This document shows, piece after piece, positions 1 to 21,729 of a DNA stretch of 64,000 nt. This DNA is from Scatophagus argus (Eukaryota; Chordata; Actinopteri; Scatophagidae). Numbering within the stretch: position 1 is the first letter of the stretch; each line of letters starts with the position of its first letter. Made by a program: the position numbers and the translations under genes. The stretch lies in assembly GCF_020382885.2 (NCBI RefSeq), contig NC_058512.1:1735001-1799000 (forward strand), written 5' to 3'. Below the pieces are notes generated by a model. That model did not search any database and was not told the origin of the DNA. It saw only the letters and a list, made by a program, of their open reading frames with translations.

Positions 1-1914
1 GCTGCACTGTGCAATTAGAGACTGTAATGAATATGTAATTCTATTATTCAGCACACAAAGCCAGGAGTTAACCTTAAGCCATTTTATAAGAGTGGTCACC
101 GGGGCAACGAAGACAAACGCTGTCACACGCGTGGGACGTCACCGCGACATGTGAAACGCTTCCTCATGCCAAAGCAACCACTTGGATTTATTGAGCTGTG
201 GTTTGTGTGTCCCGGAGGACCACTTCCTGCCTTCCAAACAACTGCCAGTCAGCCAAAATGTGCAGCCCCGCTCGGCCTGCTGTCGCCCCCTTGTGGCTCC
301 TTCGTGAAGGTCTAATCGTTTGCCACCAGCTCCCCCAACTCTGTGCCCAGAAAAAGTGACAAAACCAGCTCGCAAAGCGTGAACAGAGTGTCAACTAACA
401 GACTGAATGAAAATGAAAAATATAAAATAATTACGATCAGGTTCCAGCGTTAAGTTGTTTCGATGGGTCACAGACGTTTCTTCAGACCAACAGGAAGTGA
501 TGCAGGATAACAAAACAATCTAAAATGAAAGAGCTCATTTTCATTTACAGCGTGCTTTTTAAAAAAGAAGCCAGTTTAAAAAGTGTTTCACAAAGCAAAC
601 ATTGTCAATCAACAGAGAAAATAACACACACACCGCACACGTAACAGGACACACACGCTGTACAAACAGATAATGAATCAGAATGTGGACAAACACAGAA
701 GTGATAATATAAAGTAAATCTTCATAAGAGAGGTTAATAACTGACAAACACTTGTTATAAACACTCACAACCACATTACAGGCTGGTTAAAACCAACCAT
801 TTAAAGTGTTACCTGTCTGTCCGTCCATCCGTCTGTCTGCCTGCCTGTCCATCCGTATTAGCCTGAGCATGATGTATTGTAGCTGCACAGTGGGAAGAGG
901 CTGATGGATGCTTGATGTGATGGGATCGGAGCTGCAAATGATGCAGAAATGCTCCGGGGATAAAACCGGAGTTGTGTTTGTACAGCAGTCAGTGAGCAAG
1001 GCTGCCCATGAGCAGGACATCCCAAACCCTGCAAACATCAGAGTGTGCAATCACACAGATGAACAGAGCGGTTAATTCAATTTTAAAATGCCACCACTTT
1101 GAGTCCAAACCAAAGTCCAGGCAGGACGGGATGTCGTGAAGGCTTCAGGCCTGATTTATGAATCACCAGCATTTTCCACAGCCTGAAACGTCGCTGTTTT
1201 GGTTCAGCTCACCAGCTTCATTTCTGTGGTGGTTGAGACCAAAAACAGAGCGCAAAGGAGGGGGCCGACAAAAGCATCTGTTTTCTTTGTGACAATACAT
1301 TTGGTAGAAAATCCAGTGGGTTTTCAAATAGTTGACTCAGCTTCAGAAGAGGGAACATCACATGGCTTTTATTGGACAGTTTGGTAGTGATGCAGCCGCT
1401 CCCAGTCAAAGACAAAATTTTAAGGATGGACAAGAAATAAAACAGGAATAAAACACAAGAAAATAGGAGAGGAGAGACAGAGAAGCTGGCATAGTTAATG
1501 ACAAATGACAGGAAACAAACTAGAGGAGCGGTTTTGGCTCAGCGCCAAGTCTCGTGAGCTAACATGTTGTCAACAGGATTCACAGCTGAGAGAGACTGCA
1601 AAGGGATGGACGTTGTTGTTAGAATGACTGGAGACGACAGCGTGAGCTTGTCTCGCCTGGTGGTTTTCTGAAACCTTCAGGAAACCTTCAGAGGGCGTCT
1701 GGGTGAAGGAGAGCAGGAGGTCTTTCCACAAAGCAGCACCTGAATCAATAAATATTACAAACAGCTTCGTAACATAAAAACTGTCTTTTAAAGCCGTTAT
1801 TTCTTTAAAGGGATTTGAAAGGTGATCATCAAAAATATGTGAAACATAATTGATTTGATTTTTCCATTTGGCTGATGTTTGTTTGTTGTCGTCCAACGTC
1901 GTCTCAGCTGGATT

Positions 1915-2139
1915 ATGAATGAATCTCGACCCAACAACGTGACTGAACCAAATCACGGGGAGCATGAGGAGAAACCGCCTCCGTCATGTGTAACGCAGCT
2001 CCACCCGCTGCAGGATCCAGCAGACGCAATGAAAACATCATATCAACGAACAGAAGAGACGTTGTTCTCCATCAGCGTTGGCCTTTCTCTTCTTCTCTCT
2101 CTCTTCTTGCTAAATCTCGTTATCCTCATTAAGCACTGA
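1915..2139 (+). CDS. unrecognised small ORF with C-terminal membrane segment (possible last exon)
   Basis: I do not recognise this protein. From the ATG at 1915 the frame gives 74 residues: a polar, proline-rich N-terminal part with an N-V-T sequon, then a C-terminal hydrophobic stretch of about 20 residues ending in Lys-His, which is the layout of a tail-anchored membrane protein. A possible splice acceptor (pyrimidine-rich, ending CTCAG) lies at about 1897-1907 and the frame is open through it, so this could be a terminal exon whose upstream exons are outside the window. An AATAAA lies at 2335-2340. No homology is known to me and chance is a real alternative. Confidence 0.2.
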   Translation: MNESRPNNVTEPNHGEHEEKPPPSCVTQLHPLQDPADAMKTSYQRTEETLFSISVGLSLLLSLFLLNLVILIKH

Positions 2140-2348
2140 ACTCCTGTCAGCTTCGATGCACCTTGTCCCCACGAGGAAAACCGGATTAGGATGAGCTAAA
2201 ACTGATCCCTGTTCAGGGCTTAAAAGGTCCCCAGATGAGCTTTAATGCAATTATGGTATAAAAGCAAACTAAAAAAGCCCAACATAACCAAATTACAAAG
2301 AAGGGATGTTTAAATGTTAGAGCAAATAAAAGGTTTTCTTTTACCTCG

Positions 2349-2400
2349 TTAAAGGGTCAGTTCACCCAAATTATAAAAACATCCATTTTGGCTGTTGCCT
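2349..2400. repeat. remnant of a short TTAAAGGG-ended MITE
   Basis: The start TTAAAGGGTCAGTTCACCC resembles the terminal inverted repeat of the complete short palindromic element at 56488-56571. Only one end is recognisable here, so this is a degraded or truncated copy. Confidence 0.5.
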
Positions 2401-2774
2401 CAACAGTATTCAGTAAAACAGCATTTTACTTAAAAAAAAGCATAAAATTTTGAAATTTGTTCAGTGAGGAGAAACTTAAAAGTACTTTCCAAATGTTCAA
2501 CGGCAAATTCAAAATCATTCGTGTCTTCTTGAAAATTCTGCACTAAATACAAAACAAATGAAGTTTCCTTCCTTGTAGGATGCATCAGTTTGTCGTCGCT
2601 GAACCCGCCTGCTCTGAAACGTCTCTCACACCACATTTCACTGACAGCAAACATTTCAAATCTTTCAAATAAAGCAAACGGTCACCAAAATGCTCTCCTG
2701 CTGAATCAAACGTGTTCGCTGTGGTTGCACCTTTGAACTGAAACAGAACCAGCCTGTTGGGATGGCAGCCGAAC

Positions 2775-2776
<2 letters not shown>

Positions 2777-2824
<48 letters not shown>
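2777..2824. repeat. (CA)n microsatellite
   Basis: About 24 uninterrupted CA units, just left of the candidate ptpn11 polyadenylation signal. It is the longest pure CA tract in the left part of the window. Confidence 0.98.
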
Positions 2825-2826
<2 letters not shown>

Positions 2827-3197
2827 CAGGCAGTCTGAATGTGGCATGAGTCTGCCATTTATTGTTACTGAGGAAGTTAACATGGTTAACTGCATTTCAA
2901 AGACATACGATAAACCTCTTAAGCTTTGTGAGAGGTCCCTCCCTGCTGTGTCACAGGGAGAAAGCTGGAGGAATATACATACAGTATATCTTATTGGCAA
3001 GTAGATATGTTTTAGTAAGTACATTCTCCTCTACCGGGTACTCATGTACAATATACATGTTAAAAAATATAGTTTGTTTGCATTGCGATCACCGTTTTTC
3101 CTTTCTTTTGTTTTGTTTTTTTTTTTTGTTCAAGATGAAGTAATTCACATTTACACGTGTTACAGGTTCTTGAATGGCGGTGGAACTAAAGAGCACT

Positions 3198-3228
3198 GTT
3201 TTGTTTTGTTTTGTTTTGTTTTGTTTTG
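3198..3228. repeat. (TTTTG)n tract
   Basis: Six TTTTG units in a row. A related AAAC/AAAAC tract lies at about 3595-3630. Confidence 0.9.
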
Positions 3229-3927
3229 AACAGCTGTCACATACACAGAGGCATATGCATAGAAGGCACATCTATGCATCTAAATTGCTTACATGATAAA
3301 TGAAAAGCAGTTTTATCATCTGGAAAGAAAACAAAAAAACAAACAAAAAAAAAGAAATGATCCAAGCAACCTAATGCAGCCGCACTCTCAACACACACAC
3401 ACACACACACACACAGGGGACAAAACACAACTACACAAAGTACAAACTCATCTGGTAAAACTGCATACAGTACACCACAGTACAGGAGATCTCACGACTC
3501 GAGAGTTCGCTCGGGAGGAGAAGAACACTTGCTGTGAAGCAGCAGTCAGGTGTTAGCAGAGTCCACCGGTGGCAGGAAGCAGCCCCCCCGAAAAACAAAC
3601 AAACAAACAAACAAAACAAAACAAAAAAGAAAACACCGACTTCATGATTTCTAACATTACAGAAAGAAGCTGCTTCAATCAGTGGATGTCGAGAACCGTC
3701 CTGCGTTTCCGCCTTTTCTCCAGATTGTGAGGCTGCAGTTTCTCAAGGCGCAGTGATGGCAAGCAAGAAGGCGTGACGAAGGAGAACACTTTAGGCCACG
3801 TGCTTGAAACGGGTGTCGTACACTGACGCGAAACGCTGCACTTCCCCAAGTACTGCAGCTGATTGTGAAGATGACGGTGAAGGAGCCGTCAGACATTCAG
3901 GGAGATCTTTTTTTTTTGCTTTCCTGC

Positions 3928-4443
3928 AGAGTTTTACTCTCATGTCTGTCCAACAAATATGAAGCTAGGGCTAAGAGGTGATCATCTTAGCTTAGCATAA
4001 ACACTGGAAGCAAAGGGAAAGAGCTAGCTTTGTCTGAGCACAACTTTGTCAGCAGGCAGATTTTGCTAGTTTGCACAGAGCCAAGCTAGCAGTTCCTACC
4101 CGTTTCAAGTCTTCAAGCTAAGCTAATCAGCAGCTGGCATTTAGCTTCATATCTGGCACAGAGACATGCCAGTGGAATCATCTTTTGTTCCAAATGTAGA
4201 AACATGAAGTCACGGTTGGCGTCCAGAAGTCGCTGGAACCATTTCTTGGCTGGGAGCAGTGACTTCCTGGAGACAGGCCAGGCTCGCTGCTTCTTCCTTT
4301 CCAGTCTTCATGCTAAGCTAAGCTAATCAGCTGCTGGCTTTATGTTTACCGTACAGATACGAGCGTGGTATCGATCTTCTCGTCTAACCTTTTGCATGAA
4401 AGTTAATGTATGAATGTCCCAAAATGTTGAACCGTTCCTTTAA
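3928..4443 (+). mobile_element. teleost MITE-like repeat, copy A (one end missing)
   Basis: It shares with copies B (37044) and C (39773) the internal AGCTTAGCTTAGCATAAA block, the GCTAAGCTAATCAGC block and the terminal CCAAAATGTTGAACCGTTCC next to TTTAA. Copies B and C start with the inverse of that end, which is typical of a non-autonomous DNA transposon with terminal inverted repeats. This copy lacks roughly the first 60 bp. I recognise the family from percomorph genomes but cannot give its database name. Confidence 0.75.
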
Positions 4444-4890
4444 ATGGTTTACTTTGATTAACAGAAACACAAAGAAAATATTCTCCTATAGAAGCCTGTA
4501 TACTGGCGTGTGCGTGTGTGTGCGTGCATGTGAATGTGTAAACTACTGAATCCAGCTGACTATCACAGGACCAACACTCTACAACCACCAACAGTGGCTA
4601 TCGATAGTGCCAAGGCTGCGTGACGTGTGATTGCTTCTTAAAACAGTGACTCTTAAAATTAAGTACATGTGGTGCTCAAAATAGGCAATGGTACACAAAA
4701 GGCATTTGTCTTAAAAAAAGAGAGAGAAAGAATGAAAAAAGTAATATGCACTTTAAAAAAAACAACTTAAAAAACAAAGTTTTTTGGCAGCCGTGCGTCT
4801 GAGGCGACGCCTGCAGCTGAGATACACAACAGACTCCCCTGAAACTGTAATGTCGTCACACTGACTCTGACACAGGAGTGCAGGCATGAA

Positions 4891-4918
4891 GGAGGAGGAG
4901 GAGGAGGAGGAGGAGGAG
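4891..4918. repeat. (GGA)n trinucleotide repeat
   Basis: Nine or more GGA units within the putative ptpn11 3'UTR, followed by a complementary CTCCTCCTCC run at about 4938-4952 that could pair with it in the transcript. Confidence 0.9.
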
Positions 4919-6179
4919 TGAAAATCAAACATGTGCTTCTCCTCCTCCTCCTCCACAGAAACTCCCCTCTCTAAACCCCCCCGGATCAGATCAGTTCTAA
5001 ATCCACCAGGCGAACGAAGGCTTGACTGTGGCTGTCGCGCTGCAGAGTCAAAGTGCAGCGATAAGGGCTTTCGGCTTGAGCTCAGGAATGGTTAACCGAC
5101 AGACGCCGTGCGTCCCAACAGAAGCAGTTAAACCCAACAGGAAAGTTAATTCACACTCCCAGCGGCCTCGACCGAAGTTTCTCTTCGAGGCCCAAAAGAA
5201 AGAAAAAAGGAATTCATGTTTAGTGGATTACAAATCAACAGTAAATGTGGTGTTATTACAGGCTGACAGTTCTTCATTCAGACACATTAGTCTCTACGAA
5301 GACATTGAAAACTAGACGGAAAATTTCTGCCCCACTTTTGTCCACAAATAAGGTCTCGTCTCCCTCTGCTTTACAGGCCCAACGGGCCGATTAGAGACTT
5401 TTAATTGGCTGAGAATTGTGGGTAAAAATCTTTTGGCACAGGCCTTCAGAAAACTCCTCACGTCTGTCTACAAACGATCTACATAATCCTGCTTTAGTTA
5501 ATTTAAAAAAAACAAACAAACGAAAAAGAAAAAAAAAACACATCGAAAAACAAAGAGAGATGAGCAAAGGTCTTCGCTCGGTCTTCCCGTCTGAGCAGAG
5601 CGCTCGCTCGCTCGCTCGCTGTTTGAAGCCCTTGTTGTGGCGAAAATTTACAAAGACTAAACCCAAGCTGTGGTTTAGTACGTTAGGCTTCGCAAAGGCT
5701 CTTCTGATGATCACAGTGGTTTAGAATTCAACTCGAGGGCGAATGTTGGTCTAAAGATGAGCGAGAACATCTGGTGTCTGGTCTCTCTCATGCTTTTTGT
5801 TTTGTGTGTGTGTGTGTGCGTGCGTGCGTGTGTGTGTGTGTTTCCATTGTTCCATGTTGATGTGGTCAAGTCTCAGGCGTCAAGGTGTGGCTGGCGAAAG
5901 AAGTGTCAGGTATCGAGATCCTGAAGGACACAGAAAGATAAAAAAACAAAACAGAAATGTGACGTGAATTCCTGTAAAGCCTCAGAGCGCTTCTCAAAGC
6001 CAGACTGGACCTCATTCCTAATTATTCTTAATTTTTACTCAGATGCATCCTCATTTTTCTTGTCTGCGCTTTTATTTTGCTGTTCATGTAAACTCAACAC
6101 TTCCTCCGCCTGTTCATAAACTTTCAGCAGTGATTCCAACAACAACTTTGTCAGACAGAAGGACTTCTTCACATTGTGC

Positions 6180-6375
6180 AGTCAGCTTTAATCACCACCC
6201 GCTGCCGTTTGGGTGGAGTTAAGCTGCTGTCGGTGAAATCTCACACTTCCTGTACGGATGGAGCGACCGAGGCCACAAAGTCAACAGGAAACTGTTTACT
6301 GAGGTCATAAATCAGGTGAGAAGTCGTCTCATTTTCTCATACACTCGCATCCAATCAGGAGTGAGGGACAGTGCA
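6180..6375 (+). repeat. dispersed teleost repeat related to the 52630-52900 copy
   Basis: The block reading GAAACTGTTTACTGAGGTCA then ATAAATCAGGTGAGAAG is nearly repeated at about 52749-52785, and both continue into TTCTCATA-CACT/GCTC-CATCCAATCAGA-like sequence. It lies in the intron between the last coding exon and the 3'UTR exon of ptpn11. Confidence 0.65.
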
Positions 6376-6459
6376 GAGTCACGTGATCATCCTCATCCTC
6401 ATCCTCAACAAGCGGCTGTTTACCTGGAACTGATGGAGCACTGGGGTCAAAGGTGAATC

Positions 6460-14951
<8,492 letters not shown>

Positions 14952-15520
14952 TTTTTCGTTCCTCACTTCCTCGCTGGCAGTTAGCAGTAGCTAAAATTAG
15001 CTGGCTAACGTTTCCGACCGTTTCTGCCTCAGTCACAGAGTAAAGCGCTTCATCGGTTCACACCCGGTCAAAACGGGCACCAAAATCTCGGCATCGAAAC
15101 GAAATTTTAAGAGCGTGGGTTACAAAAAGTCTCTAGGCCTCGGCCCGGAGACTTCAAAGCCAGTCGATTATTGGACGTCACCAAACATGCGACAAAATAG
15201 AGGGTGCGCGGATTTTTTCACCGTGAGCGGCCGTTCCTCTCTGCCGCTTCGCCTTTTTTGAGTAAAGCCACACAGCTCGGCCCGTCCGGCAAACAGTGTG
15301 ACATAAGGAGTCCTAACACTTTCACTTCGCGCATGCTCACTGCTGGCTTATTTTACGATTCCAGCGACACAAGTGGGAAGCGGCGCGGAGGGTCTCCGGA
15401 GAGTTCGTTGACGCTTGGCGAACGGTCCGCCGCGCGGCATCAGCGCAGCAGCGTCAAACCGAAACATTCCGGAATCCACCGCAGAGACCGCACGTGTCAC
15501 GTGATCAGAGTCCTATCACC
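14952..15520 (-). promoter_or_regulatory. ptpn11: ptpn11 5'UTR and CpG-rich promoter
   Basis: Upstream of the ATG at 14951 the sequence becomes CpG-rich (about 15190-15490). It holds tandem E-box-like sites (CACGTGTCACGTGATC near 15491), the kind of CACGTG core bound by USF/MITF-TFE factors. A six-codon upstream ORF (ATG at 15053, stop at 15033-15035) would lie in the leader if transcription starts to its right. The start site is not visible in the sequence. Confidence 0.5.
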
Positions 15521-15560
15521 ACAAAAAGTAGAGCAGGAGGTAACCCAAGAATGTATTATT

Positions 15561-17190
15561 TAGAGCTATTATATTCTGTGTTTAAACATAGATCAATCAA
15601 TGATATTACTAATAATAACACAAAATTTGATCAATCAGGATATGATTCTGAAGGAACCAGAATTAATTAAAAAAAAGAAAGTAAGTAATCATATTTTAAG
15701 TTACATATTAATTCTGAGTCTGACTTTAACCTCCAGCGCAGGTCATAAAGTATTTAACTATTAGGGTGTGACTAGGATGACTTGTACTGAAAGACGCGTC
15801 TTACCAACACGTTTCACACTCATGCAGATTGTTGTATTTTTAACTTTAACCACATCGCAGCAAACTGGCCGGCTTGCAAGAAGTGCAGACATGTTTGGCA
15901 TGAGATCTGTAGCTGTTAGATAGAAAGCTACCTAAGCTTAAGCAAGTTCAGTCAAAAGCGTCATGCAGCTTAAGGTAACATGTCTGCTTTCAAATTTACT
16001 CATCTGTGTAAACATATTAAAAATAATATCTTGCATGCATGGACCCCGACAAACACAATGTTGCATTTGTCTTGCTACATTTAGCTGTCTCATTTCCAAA
16101 GCGATGTAAATATGAGCTGACACAATAATTAATGCACTCATCAAACAGTGCAAACACACTAAACTTGTTCGGCCTCTCGTCTTTTAAATGACTCACTCCT
16201 CTGCTGCTGGTGGCTTCTGCAGATGTCAGGTCGGCGGCCACGCTTCGTGGAGGCGCCACCTGCAGACTGCGCTCAGCACTCGTGACATGTCGCTGTGGCA
16301 CTTTTCAGCGTGTCCCCGCGTGTCACTGTCTGACAGCTGCCACGGTGCGGGGATTCACTAATGAAACGGGGCAGCGCGGACAAAGATGTGATGATGAGGC
16401 GGTCACATGTCCGCCTGCTGCAGGTGTTCTAAAAATGGCCTCAGGACGGCTCAGTGGGGGCATAATCATCGAGATGGGCTATCAGATGTTCTTTGAGGGC
16501 AGTTCAATCTATCAGGGGGGATAAATTGTATAAAAACTGACTCAACATCAGCTTTAAAGAAAGGGAGCTCTCCTCTATCGGCAGGAAACGCACAATCAGA
16601 ATAGAGAAGTGCGCTTTGAAGAAGGCACTTTTTCTACTTAAAATATTTTATGTGTAATGAAATAAGAGAAGATAAACTTTAATTAGTCTGGCATTGAAAT
16701 TCTCAGTGTCAAAGCAGCACAAGGATAGCTTATTAAGATACAAATATTTACACTAGGTTTTTTTTTATAAACTGTACAAAAAAAAATGTGTTCATTGAGC
16801 ACAGTTTGTGGAGAAAAATCTGACAACAACAAAGTCCAGGGTTTGAGTGTTGAGTATTCGGCTCCCTGATTGGGCTTTGCAGCCCAGAGTCCAGGGTGAA
16901 GTCTTCACATGTCTTATATTGTCCAGCCAAGAGCCCAAAATCCAGGTATATTGAGTTTACAGTGACACATGAAGAGACACAAGCAGATGACCCCCTCACT
17001 GGAGAAACCATGAAGATCTTCTGTAAGGGTATGTTTGAGATATGCAGTTTCATTTGACGTTTTTCTTGGCTTTATAAAATATTTAGGATGTAGAACCAAA
17101 GCGATGACATCAAAATAAAAGCGTGACCCTCTGCGCTGTGTGGCAGTAGAAGCTGATGTCATGATCAAATGCAGAATCAAACTGGGCCTC
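15561..17190. other. spacer between divergent ptpn11 and tmed2
   Basis: This is AT-rich, non-coding sequence between the two head-to-head genes. Open frames here have no exon-like flanks and no recognisable family. No complete mobile element was recognised. Confidence 0.5.
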
Positions 17191-17422
17191 ATTTTGACAG
17201 CGTTTGCGCACTCTGTTAGGTTTGGCCCTCGCCGCTTGCCGTTTAAGCCTGTACGTGGCAGTCAGAGAGCTGTACACAGCAGCTGAGGCTGGATGCGGCT
17301 CCTCTCCTGCAACACTTCACTCATTCAAACGGACATCCCGCACTCATTCAGGATATACTGAAGCGAGGACGCTTTTCACATCGTCAGACTTGGTGTGATT
17401 CCCGCTACGAAACATCTGAAAC

Positions 17423-19265
<1,843 letters not shown>

Positions 19266-20620
19266 TGCGATTAAATGATCCCTGTGTGTCCTCCGCTGTT
19301 TTCTCCAACACCGAGACAGTTATTTACACTCTGCAAACGAGACTGTCAGTTTTGAGTAAAGCCTACATTTGATTGGATCACAGATGTTTTTTTTTTTTCT
19401 CCTGTCACCTTTTTGGTTCCTTCTTAAAAATTGTAATTAGTGTTTGTTTGGAGCGAATGGCCAAAGGATTGTGGGATAGATTTGGTTTCATTAGTTCTTC
19501 TTTTTTTAAAATGTTTCACAGATATTTTTTTGTCCGATACTGTTTGATGAAAGCATCAGTTACTAGCCAGTTCAGTTTTGTCTGTGTGAATGACTGTGAA
19601 GCTCATAAGTTTAAGCAAATGTGGACAGATGAAGAAAGACTTAGAAATGCACATAAATCAATAGGCATGTGTGGCGTCTCCACGGGAGAATGTAGCCCTT
19701 ATTAAGACATAAACGGGACCCTTTTCGTATGATCATAACAAGAAAAAAAAAAAAAAGCATTGGATTTTTTTGTCTGGGATGTCGGAGGTTTTATGTCTCA
19801 GCCAAGTCAGACGATCTACTGGCAGATATGAGCTACCTGTACATCTTTAACAACAAATCGCACTCCTGATGGATACGTTTAAATACCTGAAGGACTGGCA
19901 CTGCAGCTGGTCTCTAAGGGAAACTGTACAGCTTCTAGTTCTGTCTGTTGATTGGCGCCTCGGCGGGCTTCAGTTGGCACCCTTTGCGGGGAAACTGTGT
20001 AACCACAGGCTGATTTGAATCTCCAAACACTTTCCCTTAGCAGTAAGACGTCGAGGAGCTGAGGTTTATTTTTAAACTGAACTACTTGGGGTGCAACTCC
20101 AAAGTGTAGAGGAATACTGAAATACATGTTACATGTTGATTGAGGTTGGCTGGGTGGGTGGGGGGTCTGACACCTAATTACTGCTGTGTGCTTTAGTTGC
20201 TTCTACTATACTTATTTTGTTGGGGTTGGGGATTTTAAATTATATGATTGTATACAATTTTGAACTGTTTGTTTTTCTGGAGCATATCCTGCGACATGCA
20301 ACTGTTTGGACGGTGCCTTTCAAATGGGTATCTTTGACCTTTTTTCTATCCTCACACAAGGTAGGAACGTGAATCCAAGGCAGTAGCTTCACATCTGGCA
20401 CACACAGCTGCAACACCTGAAGTGTTGCCTGTCGCTGAATGTGCTCCAGTTTTGTATCAGAAACAATCTTTGGTGAGCTCAGGCGGGTAAACTGCTCTGA
20501 GCATGGTCTCCTCAAGTTTGTGATCCCAATAACGTCTGCTCAGTGGATCTGTACAAATGTAGAAAGGTTGTCTGTGGAAAATGCCCCAGGTTTCATAATA
20601 AAGCCAATATTCTGTACGAT
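19266..20620 (+). other. tmed2: tmed2 3'UTR (end approximate)
   Basis: Non-coding sequence follows the TAG at 19263-19265. A plus-strand AATAAA at 20597-20602 would give a 3'UTR of about 1.35 kb. No earlier well-placed canonical signal stands out, apart from an ATTAAA too close to the stop. Confidence 0.45.
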
Positions 20621-20726
20621 TACTTGGATGTGTCTGAACGGGTGCTGACAGTATCTTTTCGGGGAAGACTGGCTGCAGATCGTCAAATTCACTGGTTCCC
20701 AAACTGCAGGAATCTCATGGAAAACG

Positions 20727-21000
20727 CAGAATTAAAGTGAAGTACCTCAACTACTGTACAGTTCTGAGGTACTTGTAATTTATTTGAGTGTTTTCATTTC
20801 ATGATGTTTTATTCTTTTACTCCACAAAGAGATGTTGTACTTTTTACTTGGTTACACTCATTTTGACAGCTGAAGCAGTTTTTAGCCACTTGAGTATTAA
20901 CTCTCTTATATTCTGCTACATCTCAGAGAGAAATTTAGTACTTTTATTTTTATTTTACAACTTTACTTAATTAGCACTTCGTATATTAAGAGTCTACATC
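20727..21000 (+). repeat. AGTACTTGAGTAAA-type dispersed repeat, long copy
   Basis: It contains GTGAAGTACCTCAACTACTG, TTCTGAGGTACTTGTAATTT, and later TTGTACTTTTTACTTGGTTA and GCTACATCTCAGAGAGAAAT, in the order known for this common teleost repeat. It is the longest copy in the window. Confidence 0.7.
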
Positions 21001-21484
21001 CGACACAGTCAGTCAAGTTAAACTGCATCGTTACAGTTAACCGTATTGGAAGTATTGAAAGATGGGATTTGCTTTGCCTCGACCAGTGATGATTAAAACG
21101 CTGCGTATGTTAATGCATCAGTAGTGATGAAATGAGACTTTTTCTATTGAATGCTTCAAACTTTAAGTGTACTTTGAGTGTATTTTAATTTTTGATTAAA
21201 TTCAGAATGCAGGACTTGTGGCCTACTTTTGACACAGTGATACCAGACTTGCCAGACTGCACACTTACTGGGTGCACAGACTGTCATCAGGAGAAGCTGC
21301 ACTACAACTACGGAAGCCGACGTGAGCACATCACTGCATATTCCACAGAAAGAGCAAGCGTCACTCCAGAAAACAAACACATCTGATTTCACTTGATTTG
21401 TTCGCCATCCCTGTGCTCACACCCAAAAGCCTCCGCCTGCTGCTCAGCGCGTCCCCGGAGAGACTGAGCCCGGCACAGTGCAGG

Positions 21485-21715
21485 ATGACCGCAGCTGGAG
21501 ATCTGGTCCGGTCTGTGTCTGCAGCTGTCCTTAATGCTGTGGTGCCTGTTGCGTATCCGCACCTGGTTCGGGATCAGGACTGCTGGACACCGGATGTGTT
21601 TGGTGTATGTGAGGAGCTGGGAGATTCACTCGCTCAGAGTTTGACTGAGCTTTTCCAGGCTCAGGTGGACGCGCGCGTCCTCTCAGACCACCTGAGAGGT
21701 GACACCGAAGATTAA
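21485..21715 (+). CDS. unassigned 76-residue ORF between tmed2 and ddx55
   Basis: I do not recognise this protein. An ATG at 21485 opens 76 residues, beginning MTAAGDLVRSVSAAVLNAVV and including WTPDVFGVCEELGDSLAQSL. The composition looks protein-like: alanine, valine and leucine rich with two likely amphipathic helices and an acidic C-terminus. The surrounding DNA is locally GC-rich and the frame stays open about 87 nt upstream. A possible splice donor (GAGAG/GTGACA) near 21697-21703 means it might be a first exon, but no acceptor with an open continuation was found before ddx55. It could also be a short independent gene, a pseudogene fragment or chance. Confidence 0.3.
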   Translation: MTAAGDLVRSVSAAVLNAVVPVAYPHLVRDQDCWTPDVFGVCEELGDSLAQSLTELFQAQVDARVLSDHLRGDTED

Positions 21716-21729
21716 CTTTGTCCTCTCAG

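Larger units (their letters stand above)
1..2834. other. spacer downstream of ptpn11
   Basis: No recognised gene lies here. The stretch holds a MITE remnant near 2349-2400, a CTCF-like motif at 282-296, a CA microsatellite at its right end, and one ORF of possible interest on the plus strand (1915-2139, listed separately). Other short open frames show no family resemblance or splice structure. The 3' end of ptpn11 may reach into this stretch, because its polyadenylation site is not certain. Confidence 0.5.
2840..5920 (-). other. ptpn11: ptpn11 terminal 3'UTR exon (left end approximate)
   Basis: On the minus strand a strong acceptor (pyrimidine-rich, ending TCCTTCAG) precedes 5920. The coding-terminal exon ends in a CAG/GTAAAC donor at 6424. 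A noncoding last exon therefore runs left from 5920. A minus-strand AATAAA (TTTATT at about 2857) followed by CA-repeat DNA is one possible end, giving a UTR of about 3 kb; earlier or later sites cannot be excluded. Inside are a GGA repeat (4891-4918), TTTTG and TTTG tracts, and a MITE copy at 3928-4443. Confidence 0.55.

Noticed and set aside
2777-2824. Regular short repeats suggesting an array
   Set aside because: These are simple CA microsatellites without spacers; not CRISPR, and the window is eukaryotic.
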